From assembly GCA_034003745.1 (NCBI GenBank), contig JAVEYA010000021.1, forward strand, positions 1 through 28,934: a DNA stretch of 28,934 bases. Reading direction: 5' to 3'. Shown piece by piece: positions 15,206 through 21,957 of the stretch. The DNA is from JAVEYA01 sp034003745 (GTDB lineage Bacteria > Bacillota > Peptococcia > DRI-13 > PHAD01). The position numbers and the translations under genes are program-made. The notes beneath the pieces are model-generated. The model was not told the DNA's origin and searched no databases. It saw only the letters and a program-made list of their open reading frames with translations. Position 1 is the stretch's first letter, and each line of letters begins with the position of its first letter.

Positions 15206-16426
15206 TTAATAAAGGCCTAAGAGCCTGGGGACCAGGGACAGAATCATGCCGCCCGCTATTACCGAGCCCAGCTGCCCCGAGACATTGGCGCCTACTGCCT
15301 GCATGAGGATGAAGTTGTGCGGGTCCTCACATTTGGCCATCTTTTGGACAAGTCTTGCCGACATCGGGAAGGCGGAGATTCCGGCTGCGCCGATCATCGG
15401 GTTGACTTTATTCTTGGAAAAGAGATTGATCAGCTTGGCGAAAAGCACCCCGCCTGCTGTGTCGAAAACGAAGGCGACCAAACCCAGACCGAGGATGGCG
15501 AGGGTGGTCGGCTGCAGGAAAGCGGAATATTCCATAGTGGCCCCGATGGTTATCCCCAACAGCAGCGTGACCAGGTTGGAGAGCTCATTCTGCGCAGCTT
15601 GGTTGAGTCTTTCAAGCACACCGCATTCCTTGATCAGGTTGCCGAACATCAACAGGCCAATCAGCGGCGCGCTGATGGGTGCGATAATTGCGGAAATTAT
15701 GGTGACACAAATAGGAAAGAGCGTTATCGTAGCTCTGCTGACCTTCCTTTCATTGTACGCCATGCGGATGCAGCGTTCTTTCGTGGTAGTCAGCGCCCGG
15801 ATAACAGGGGGCTGGATAATCGGCACCAGCGCCATGTAGGAATAGGCCGCTACGGAGATCGGACCTAAGAGCTGAGGGGCAAATTTCCCCGCCACGACAA
15901 TGGAGGTCGGGCCGTCCGCCGCCCCGATAATGCCGATGGCAGCCGCCGCCTTAAGGAGGATCTCTTGCGGGGCGGCCCCCGCGAACATCTCCTGCTGCAT
16001 CCCCATTTCGATGATATTATTCGCCAGAGAGGGAATGAGCTTGCATAACAACAGTACGGAGATGATGGTGGCAAAGATGCCGAATTGCGCCGCTGCCCCA
16101 AAAAAAATCATTTTGGGGTTGGAGAAAAGCGGGCGAAAGTCCGTCATTGCACCGATGCCTATGAAGATGAGTACGGGAAAAAGTTCTGTCAGAATTCCCA
16201 CCTCATAGAAGATTTTCAGCACCCCGGCATGGCCGTCTTCACTTAACCAAACGGTATTCAGGGGAAGATTGGAAAGAATAGCGCCGAAGCCAATCGGCAA
16301 AAGGAGCATTGGTTCATAGTCTTTGGCAATGGCTAAGTAGATGAGTATTCCGCCAATGGCATACATGATTAAAAACTGCCAGTGAAAGGCGAATACGCCC
16401 ACAAATAGAGATTCGAGTATGTTCAT
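15206..16426 (-). CDS. Na+-translocating decarboxylase beta subunit (OadB/GcdB/MmdB type)
   Basis: A 406-residue polytopic membrane protein, the Na+-channel subunit of biotin-dependent decarboxylases such as oxaloacetate, methylmalonyl-CoA and glutaconyl-CoA decarboxylase. It carries the family signature GAADGPTSI (168-176) with the essential Asp171, and the late conserved 'NPMIGAAGISAFPMSAR' and 'AVGANVSGQLGS' segments. The start ATG 16426 follows AGGAGG closely. The gamma-like subunit is downstream. No carboxyltransferase (alpha) or biotin-carrier subunit is in the window, so the partner must be encoded elsewhere or this pair has another role. Decarboxylation would drive Na+ out of the cell. 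Confidence 0.92.
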   Translation of the reverse strand: MNILESLFVGVFAFHWQFLIMYAIGGILIYLAIAKDYEPMLLLPIGFGAILSNLPLNTVWLSEDGHAGVLKIFYEVGILTELFPVLIFIGIGAMTDFRPLFSNPKMIFFGAAAQFGIFATIISVLLLCKLIPSLANNIIEMGMQQEMFAGAAPQEILLKAAAAIGIIGAADGPTSIVVAGKFAPQLLGPISVAAYSYMALVPIIQPPVIRALTTTKERCIRMAYNERKVSRATITLFPICVTIISAIIAPISAPLIGLLMFGNLIKECGVLERLNQAAQNELSNLVTLLLGITIGATMEYSAFLQPTTLAILGLGLVAFVFDTAGGVLFAKLINLFSKNKVNPMIGAAGISAFPMSARLVQKMAKCEDPHNFILMQAVGANVSGQLGSVIAGGMILSLVPRLLGLY

Positions 16427-16458
16427 GGCTCCTCCTTTATTAATTTTTTATCCAAATT

Positions 16459-16487
16459 ATTGTACCATATAATTTCTGATTTGACAC
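16459..16487 (-). promoter_or_regulatory. Promoter of the decarboxylase beta/gamma genes
   Basis: Read leftward, GTGTCA (16487-16482), a 17-base spacer and TACAAT (16464-16459), about 33 bases upstream of the start codon. Confidence 0.5.
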
Positions 16488-16551
16488 GACAATATCAGCT
16501 TCAATGTGATAGAATTAGTAAGTAATTTCATTGTTTAGGGAGATGACACGC

Positions 16552-17769
16552 TTGAAATATATCGTAGTACTCGCTGATGGGATGGCTGATTATCCGCTGG
16601 CGGAGCTGGGCAATAAGACGCCCCTCCAGGCGGCCCAGACCCCGTCTTTAAATTATCTGGCCCAATACGGACAGGTGGGAATGGTCAAAACAATACCCGA
16701 TGGAATGCCTCCGGGAAGCGATACGGCCAATTTATCCGTGATGGGTTATGACCCGGCTGTCTACTATTTCGGCCGTTCACCCTTTGAGGCGGTCAGTATG
16801 GGCCTGGAGCTTGCGCCCACGGATGTGGTCTTTCGCACAAATGTGGTTACCCTTTCCGAGGAAGAACCGTATGCGGAAAAGATTATCCTGGACCACAGCG
16901 CCGACGAAATTTCCAGCGCCGAAGCCCGGGAATTGATTGAGGCGGTCCAGCAAAAGCTGGGCACGGAGAAGATGCAGTTTTTCCCCGGGGTGAGTTACCG
17001 CCATATCCTCGTTTGGCAGGAGGCGCCCTTTGACTTTCAGTTTACGCCTCCGCATGACATTTTGGGACAGAAGATTGCGAACTTTCTGCCCCGGGGGCCT
17101 TACGGCCACATTTTTCTGGAGATGATGCAGCAAAGCAGCCTTATCCTAAGTGAACATCCCGTCAACCTTCAGCGCAGGCAACGCGGGCTCAAACCCGCTA
17201 ATTCCATTTGGATCTGGGGTGAAGGGAAAAAACCGGCGCTGCCGGGTTTCTATGAGAAATATGGGCTGAAAGGCTCCGTGATTTCGGCTGTGGACCTGAT
17301 TAAAGGCATAGGCCTTTGCGCCGGATTGGATGCCTTGGAAGTTGCAGGCGCTACCGGCAATTACAATACCAACTATGAGGGGAAGGCGCGGGCGGCCCTG
17401 GATGCGCTGGAATCCGGGCAGGATTTCGTCTATATTCATTTGGAAGGTCCCGACGAATGCGGGCATCGCCGGGAGATCGAAAACAAAGTAAAGGCAATCG
17501 AGTCGATTGACGCCAGGATTGTCCGGCCCATTATGGAAGAAATGAGCGCCAGAGGCGAAGAATATAGTCTGATGGTTCTGCCGGACCATCCAACCCCGCT
17601 GTGCCTGCGCACGCACACCTCCGAACCGGTGCCTTTCTTACTTTACCGCAGCGCCGCCGGAGAATATGATCCCGCCCGAATTTATGATGAAGACGGGGCG
17701 AAAAAGACGGGCCTTTTTATTGAGCAAGGTCATTCGTTAATGGACTATTTCATCAAAGAAAGTTTATAA
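16552..17769 (+). CDS. apgM: Cofactor-independent phosphoglycerate mutase, archaeal type
   Basis: A 405-residue enzyme of the alkaline-phosphatase superfamily, interconverting 3- and 2-phosphoglycerate in glycolysis and gluconeogenesis. TTG 16552 is chosen because AGGGAGA lies eight bases before it and the product then begins MKYIVVLADGMADYP, the normal family N-terminus. The ATG at 16543 overlaps the ribosome-binding site. Asp9 starts the metal site, and 'PPGSDTANLSVMGYDP' (53-68) holds the catalytic serine. 'HLEGPDECGH' and 'DHPTPLCLRTHTSEPVP' provide the remaining metal ligands. Related proteins act in homoserine-kinase-like roles, so a different phosphate transfer is possible. The GntR promoter starts immediately after its stop codon. 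Confidence 0.9.
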   Translation: MKYIVVLADGMADYPLAELGNKTPLQAAQTPSLNYLAQYGQVGMVKTIPDGMPPGSDTANLSVMGYDPAVYYFGRSPFEAVSMGLELAPTDVVFRTNVVTLSEEEPYAEKIILDHSADEISSAEARELIEAVQQKLGTEKMQFFPGVSYRHILVWQEAPFDFQFTPPHDILGQKIANFLPRGPYGHIFLEMMQQSSLILSEHPVNLQRRQRGLKPANSIWIWGEGKKPALPGFYEKYGLKGSVISAVDLIKGIGLCAGLDALEVAGATGNYNTNYEGKARAALDALESGQDFVYIHLEGPDECGHRREIENKVKAIESIDARIVRPIMEEMSARGEEYSLMVLPDHPTPLCLRTHTSEPVPFLLYRSAAGEYDPARIYDEDGAKKTGLFIEQGHSLMDYFIKESL

Positions 17770-17770
17770 T

Positions 17771-17799
17771 TTGACAAAGGACCGGAAATCGTTTACTAT
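17771..17799 (+). promoter_or_regulatory. Promoter of the GntR regulator gene
   Basis: A perfect TTGACA (17771-17776), a 17-base spacer and TACTAT (17794-17799). It lies one base after the stop codon of the mutase gene. Confidence 0.75.
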
Positions 17800-17809
17800 A
17801 AAAATAAAT

Positions 17810-17825
17810 GGCATACCGGTATACC
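17810..17825. promoter_or_regulatory. GntR operator O1 (autoregulation)
   Basis: GGCATACCGGTATACC, an inverted repeat GGYATAC-NN-GTATACC with one mismatch. It begins about 10 bases after the -10 box, at the transcription start, ideal for autorepression. It is near-identical to O2 upstream of the aconitase-X operon and resembles the TGGTATACCA-type sites of FadR-family regulators. Confidence 0.7.
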
Positions 17826-17842
17826 AATAAAAGGCAGGTACA

Positions 17843-18562
17843 ATGGTGATTCCAACCGAAGAACAGAGCTTAAATAAACTGATTGATAAATCGTCGGATA
17901 CACTCTATGTGCAAATCGTGGAAAGAATCCGCCAATGGATTATGCAGGGGTATTTGAAAGAAGGCGACCCCCTTCCTTCTGAAAGAGAATTGGCTCAGAT
18001 TTTTGATGTCAGCCGCGTACCGGTAAGGGAAGCGCTGAAAATAATGGAATTTTTAGGCGTAGTCCAGCATATCCGGGGCAAAGGGGTATTTGTCAAGAAG
18101 ATCAATATTAACAATGTACTGAATAATATTGATTTCTTGATTGTAGACCCTATATCCGGATTGCATGATTTTTTCGAAGCACGGGAAGCGATTGAAAGCC
18201 AAAGCGCCGGTTTAGCTGCCGAAAGGCGCAAACCAGAAGACCTGGAGGCAATGGAAGAAGCCATCTGGGAGATGGAACGCAATATTCAGCTGAAGCGAGA
18301 TGTTAAAGGAGCTTCCCTGCGGTTTCATGCTGCGGTAATCGCAGCATCCCATAATATTGTATTAATGAAGATTTATGAGTTTTTATCTGAGCTGCTGAAT
18401 TATTCTTTGCAGGAATCTTTTAAAGACCTGGCCCGATACGAGCCTTCCCTGGAACACCATAAACAAATATTTCAAAAAATTAAAGAACAGGATAGGCAGG
18501 GCGCTATTGAGGCTATGCAAAAGCATATCCGCGAATCGGGACGAAGCCATTTCCAAAAGTAA
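17843..18562 (+). CDS. FadR-family GntR transcriptional regulator (FCD domain)
   Basis: A 239-residue regulator. The N-terminal winged helix-turn-helix (about residues 12-85) includes 'LPSERELAQIFDVSRVPVRE', the GntR recognition region, and ends with 'HIRGKGVFV'. The C-terminal helical FCD ligand-binding domain has the expected histidines in 'RFHAAVIAASH' and 'MQKHIRESGR', which usually bind a metal and a carboxylate effector. The start ATG 17843 has only a moderate site (AAGGCAGG). It faces the aconitase-X/UxaA operon in the same direction, with matching operators before both, so it very probably represses that operon until a hydroxy-acid-like inducer binds. Confidence 0.92.
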   Translation: MVIPTEEQSLNKLIDKSSDTLYVQIVERIRQWIMQGYLKEGDPLPSERELAQIFDVSRVPVREALKIMEFLGVVQHIRGKGVFVKKININNVLNNIDFLIVDPISGLHDFFEAREAIESQSAGLAAERRKPEDLEAMEEAIWEMERNIQLKRDVKGASLRFHAAVIAASHNIVLMKIYEFLSELLNYSLQESFKDLARYEPSLEHHKQIFQKIKEQDRQGAIEAMQKHIRESGRSHFQK

Positions 18563-18576
18563 GAAGCAGTCCTAAC

Positions 18577-18596
18577 TGTCTATCAACGGATAGACA
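18577..18596 (+). other. Perfect 8-bp hairpin after gntR
   Basis: TGTCTATC (18577-18584) and GATAGACA (18589-18596) around a 4-base loop. No T-run follows, so it may be a weak pause site, an RNA-processing site or a second protein-binding site. Its right arm could act as a -35 box (TAGACA). Confidence 0.4.
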
Positions 18597-18606
18597 TGAA
18601 CCAATT

Positions 18607-18622
18607 GGTATACCAGTATACC
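18607..18622. promoter_or_regulatory. GntR operator O2 upstream of the aconitase-X operon
   Basis: GGTATACCAGTATACC, a perfect 7-bp inverted repeat with a 2-base centre. It matches O1 at 14 of 16 positions. It lies 112 bases before the operon start codon. The operon promoter is not clear; a -10-like sequence overlaps the operator. Confidence 0.72.
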
Positions 18623-18733
18623 TTAAAAACAAAAATTTTGGGGAAAAAGGAGGGAAAAGATTATCTTAAAATATGCCGAATTGGTTAGACAAATCGGTAC
18701 ATCGCTACATTAAAAAGTTTGGGAGGGAAAAAA

Positions 18734-20014
18734 ATGCGCCTGAATCAAGAACAACAGGAAATGTTGGCAGGAAAATTTGGCCGCGGGTGCCAAAAGGCTA
18801 TGGAAATCAATATACAGTTAGCGGAAGCGCAGGGCGCCGAAGAACTGGTCCGAATCAGTTATGCTCATTTGATGCCGCCTGATGTGATGTTTTTCCCGTA
18901 TGGAAGGCAAGGGCACTGGGCCAATGATATGACGGGCGAGTTGACCAAGGACGTGGAACACCTGCGGGTTCCGGCTACCATCGAACCGAAATTTTGTCAG
19001 CTGGCCGTTGCCAAAACGCTGCAATTTCCGGATGACGTAAGTAAAGAAATCGGTCAAATCCAAGGAGCGGCAACAGATTTCTATGAAAGAATCGGGGTCA
19101 TACCCACTTATTCGGCTTTACCTTTTTATGTAAGACCCGGTAGATTTGGTGAACATGTCAGCATTGCGGAGTCAATTGCAATATTATGGTATAACACAAT
19201 GTTTGGTTCCAGATGTGAACGAGACGACGGGGTTACCTCGTTAGCGGCGGCGATTACAGGGTATTGTCCCTTGGCGGGCGCCCATCTGCAGGAGAACCGG
19301 TATGGCGAAGTTGTCATCCGGCTGGGAAAAGACCTTGATTTTGCAAAGTTTGAAGATGCGGACTGGGATGCGTTCAGTCTGGCTTCCAGCCGGTTATGCA
19401 AGGAGAAAAGGCCGGTGTTCGTCGGCGTCCCTAAAAATATCGGCGTCACCGAGTTGAAACACCTATTGGCGGTTATTGCCGTAGAATCAGGACTGGCAAT
19501 CATGCATATCGAGGGGGTCACGCCGGAAGCGCCCACTTTGGAAAAAGCCATGGGCGGGGCCAAACCGCTGGCTGAATACACGGTTGGGAAAAAGGAATTA
19601 TTGGAAGCCTACCAGTTAGCCAACACCGCGACTGGAAATGATGTTGATTTTGTACTGATGGGATGTCCTCACCTGACCATGAAGGAAATCCGGGATCTGG
19701 CCGAAGTACTCGAGGGGAAAAAGATTCATAATAATGTGAAACTGGTTGCCGTTACGACAAAGCTGCTCTATGAACAGGCCAAAGACATGGGATATGCCGA
19801 CGCGATCCAAAAAAGCGGCGCAGAATTTACTTGCGACATGTGCATCGCTTTTGCCGGGACCCAAGTCAAAGGAACCATCGCCACGAATTCCATTAAAGCG
19901 GATTTCTTCTATGCAGGATTCTCAGCTGAAGGGAAGAGACAAGTAAGGTTCGGCAGCACAAAGGATTGTGCCAGGTCGGCCTTAACCGGCAAATGGGAGG
20001 GGAAAACATTATGA
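18734..20014 (+). CDS. Aconitase X (AcnX) catalytic large subunit
   Basis: A 426-residue protein of the aconitase-X/DUF521 family (COG1679). ATG 18734 is seven bases after GGGAGGG. Family features are the 'SIAESIAILWYNTMFGSR' region, 'SLAAAITGYCPLAGAHLQENR', 'VLMGCPHLTMKEI' with a cluster cysteine, and 'TCDMC' near the C-terminus. Known members are Fe-S dehydratases: cis-3-hydroxy-L-proline dehydratase in bacteria and mevalonate-5-phosphate dehydratase in archaea. The usual 'ARTNREG' stretch is replaced here by 'SRCERDDG', so substrate specificity may differ. It overlaps the small-subunit gene by the sequence ATGA, implying coupled translation and a 1:1 complex. It is the first gene of the GntR-controlled operon. 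Confidence 0.88.
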   Translation: MRLNQEQQEMLAGKFGRGCQKAMEINIQLAEAQGAEELVRISYAHLMPPDVMFFPYGRQGHWANDMTGELTKDVEHLRVPATIEPKFCQLAVAKTLQFPDDVSKEIGQIQGAATDFYERIGVIPTYSALPFYVRPGRFGEHVSIAESIAILWYNTMFGSRCERDDGVTSLAAAITGYCPLAGAHLQENRYGEVVIRLGKDLDFAKFEDADWDAFSLASSRLCKEKRPVFVGVPKNIGVTELKHLLAVIAVESGLAIMHIEGVTPEAPTLEKAMGGAKPLAEYTVGKKELLEAYQLANTATGNDVDFVLMGCPHLTMKEIRDLAEVLEGKKIHNNVKLVAVTTKLLYEQAKDMGYADAIQKSGAEFTCDMCIAFAGTQVKGTIATNSIKADFFYAGFSAEGKRQVRFGSTKDCARSALTGKWEGKTL

Positions 20015-20418
20015 AAAATAACTATCAGGGAAAAAGCATTAAAAAACTGGGCGTTGTTGAAGGCGAAGCTTTGGTGACTACCGACCTGGTTGCATTTTGG
20101 GGCGGGACAGACTGGGAAACCGGTATCATCGTGGAAGCCGGCCATGAAGCAAAAGGGAAGAACATGGCCGGGAAAATACTTGTTTTTCCTGCGGGAAAAG
20201 GCGGCGCTGGCGATACTTTCGGCTGGTATTACCTTTTCCGCAGCGGAAAAGCGCCCCTGGCCCTGATTTGTAACCGGCCTCAGAATACAACGCTGGCCGG
20301 CGCCTTGTTGACCGATACTCCGATGATCTATGGATTCGGGGAAGAGATCGAAAAAGTAATAAAAACCGGCGATATCGTACGGGTGGATTCGGATCGGGGT
20401 ATCGTTGAGTTGAAATGA
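20011..20418 (+). CDS. Aconitase X swivel-domain small subunit
   Basis: A 135-residue beta-rich swivel domain (COG1786 type) that closes over the active site of the large subunit. ATG 20011 lies inside the large-subunit stop region, with GGGAGGGG at 19995-20002. Features are 'GEALVTTDLVAFWGG', 'GKNMAGKILVFPAGKGG' and 'ALICNRPQNTTLAGALLTDTP'. In characterised AcnX proteins the loop here reads G-R-G-S-x-x-G-S, with a catalytic serine; in this protein it reads GKGGAGDT, so that serine appears to be glycine. This is my manual alignment. The protein may belong to a divergent clade with another substrate or mechanism. Confidence 0.87.
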   Translation: MKNNYQGKSIKKLGVVEGEALVTTDLVAFWGGTDWETGIIVEAGHEAKGKNMAGKILVFPAGKGGAGDTFGWYYLFRSGKAPLALICNRPQNTTLAGALLTDTPMIYGFGEEIEKVIKTGDIVRVDSDRGIVELK

Positions 20419-20437
20419 TGCGCAAAGGAGGATAAAG

Positions 20438-20737
20438 ATGGCTATCGATGCAATCATCCTGCATCCCCTGGATAATGTGGCCACGGCGGTGCAGGATCTT
20501 CCAGCCGCCAGCGAAATTAAAGTCCGTCTGAATCAGGAATTGTGTTCAATCCGATTGCGGGAAGATATCCCTTACGGACATAAACTGGCGGTCAAGGATA
20601 TCCGGCTGGGGGAAGATATCCTAAAATACGGAGAAGTAATCGGACGGGCTACGGCGGATATAAAAAAAGGCAGTCATGCCCATGTGCAAAATATTGAGAG
20701 CCTGCGTGGCCGGGGCGACTGGCGAAAGGAGGCCTGA
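20438..20737 (+). CDS. UxaA-family small subunit (SAF domain)
   Basis: A 99-residue SAF domain, corresponding to the N-terminal domain of altronate dehydratase (UxaA) and to the small subunit of split relatives such as sulfolactate sulfo-lyase SuyA. ATG 20438 follows AAAGGAGG. Motifs are 'LHPLDNVATAV' near the start, 'IPYGHKLAV' and 'GEVIGRATADIKKGSHAHVQNIES', all typical of these domains, which contribute to the active site of the large subunit. The large-subunit gene starts three bases after its stop codon. Confidence 0.87.
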   Translation: MAIDAIILHPLDNVATAVQDLPAASEIKVRLNQELCSIRLREDIPYGHKLAVKDIRLGEDILKYGEVIGRATADIKKGSHAHVQNIESLRGRGDWRKEA

Positions 20738-20740
20738 CGG

Positions 20741-21901
20741 ATGGAGTTTATGGGATACCGCCGTGCGGACGGATCGGCAGGTACGCGCAACGATGTCGGT
20801 GTGTTGTCTGCGGTTGTCTGTGTCAATGAGGTCGTGGAGGCGATTGTCCGGCAAGTGCGAGGAACTGCACGTTTTACCCATCATCAGGGCTGTTGCCAGA
20901 CGCCGCTGGATATTGGGACCGTTAACCGTACGCTGATTGGCTTGGGAAAAAACCCCAATTTACATTCGGTGATCATCATAAGTTTGGGATGTGAGAGCAC
21001 TGCGCTTTCCGAGGTAATCGAAAGCATCCGTTCCAGCGGCAAACGGGTAGAGAGTCTGGTAGTCCAGGAAGTGGGCGGGGCGGCCAGGACGACGGCGGCA
21101 GGAATTCTCTTGGCGCAGGAAATGGTGCGGGAAGCTTCACTGCAACAGCGCGAACCGTTCCCGGTAAGCAAACTGGTTCTGGGGATGAAGTGCGGCAGTT
21201 CCGATACAACTTCCGGGCTTGTCTCCAATCCTGCTATCGGAGTGGCTTCCGATTTGCTGATTGGGGCGGGCGGTACTTCTATCCTGGGCGAAGTGACAGA
21301 GTTTATCGGCGCCGAACATATTCTGGCCGGCCATGCCGCTAATGAAGAGGTGGCGCAAGGAATCATCAAGCTGGTGGAACGCATGGAAAAGCGTGCTATG
21401 GCGGTAGGCGAAGATATACGCGGCGGCCAGCCGACGGGCGGAAATATTAAAGGCGGCCTGACCACGATTGAGGAGAAGTCTCTTGGCGCTATCGCCAAGG
21501 CAGGGACGGCGCCCATACAGGCGGTCTATGAATACGGAGTCCGGCCTGGGGTAAAGGGTTTGGTGGTGATGGATTCTCCGGGCCGTGAACCGGAAATTCT
21601 TACCGGTTTGGCGGCGGCCGGCAGCAATGTGATTGTTTTCTCTACCGGCCGGGGCGCGCCCCAAGGCTTTCCTTTCGTCCCTGTGATCAAGATCACCGGC
21701 AGCCGTACCGCTGTAGAAAAGATGCGTGACCATATCGACATGGATTTGAGCGGCGTTATTGAAGAGGAAGAGACCATTCCCGAAGCCGGGAGGCGTATCC
21801 TGGAGGAAATTATCCGTGTTGCTTCAGGCGGGATGACCGCCGCCGAGATTTCCGGCTACGTGAATTCCATGGATATTTACATGGCCGGTCCGGTTATTTA
21901 A
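20741..21901 (+). CDS. UxaA-family large subunit (altronate dehydratase/sulfo-lyase-like)
   Basis: A 386-residue catalytic subunit of the UxaA family. ATG 20741 is preceded by GAAAGGAGG. It begins 'GYRRADGSAGTRND', contains candidate metal or Fe-S ligands in 'HHQGCCQT', 'LGCES' and 'MKCGSSDTTSG', and has the signature 'GNIKGGLTTIEEKSLGAIAKAGT' followed by 'GLVVMDSPGREPE' and 'VIVFSTGRGAPQGFP'. Characterised relatives dehydrate altronate or galactarate, or remove sulfite from sulfolactate (SuyB). Neither uronate-pathway nor sulfonate-pathway partners are present, so the substrate is open. Co-transcription with aconitase X suggests two successive eliminations or two alternative substrates in one pathway. 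Confidence 0.88.
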   Translation: MEFMGYRRADGSAGTRNDVGVLSAVVCVNEVVEAIVRQVRGTARFTHHQGCCQTPLDIGTVNRTLIGLGKNPNLHSVIIISLGCESTALSEVIESIRSSGKRVESLVVQEVGGAARTTAAGILLAQEMVREASLQQREPFPVSKLVLGMKCGSSDTTSGLVSNPAIGVASDLLIGAGGTSILGEVTEFIGAEHILAGHAANEEVAQGIIKLVERMEKRAMAVGEDIRGGQPTGGNIKGGLTTIEEKSLGAIAKAGTAPIQAVYEYGVRPGVKGLVVMDSPGREPEILTGLAAAGSNVIVFSTGRGAPQGFPFVPVIKITGSRTAVEKMRDHIDMDLSGVIEEEETIPEAGRRILEEIIRVASGGMTAAEISGYVNSMDIYMAGPVI

Positions 21902-21915
21902 CCTTTGTACGATAA

Positions 21916-21952
21916 GGACGTTTGGCTTAAAACCAAACGCCCTTTTTTGTTT
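21916..21952 (+). terminator. Terminator of the aconitase-X/UxaA operon
   Basis: CGTTTGG (21919-21925) and CCAAACG (21933-21939), a 7-base loop, then CCCTTTTTTGTTT. Clear intrinsic terminator. Confidence 0.85.
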
Positions 21953-21957
21953 AAGGC

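Noticed and set aside
18673..18882. 69-codon open frame overlapping the start of the aconitase-X gene
   Set aside because: Out of frame with aconitase X, no ribosome-binding site, no recognisable product; it is a shadow frame.
20438..21901. Assignment of the split UxaA genes as sulfolactate sulfo-lyase SuyAB
   Set aside because: The subunit architecture fits, but no sulfonate-pathway gene or sulfite exporter is nearby, and the same split form occurs in other UxaA relatives.
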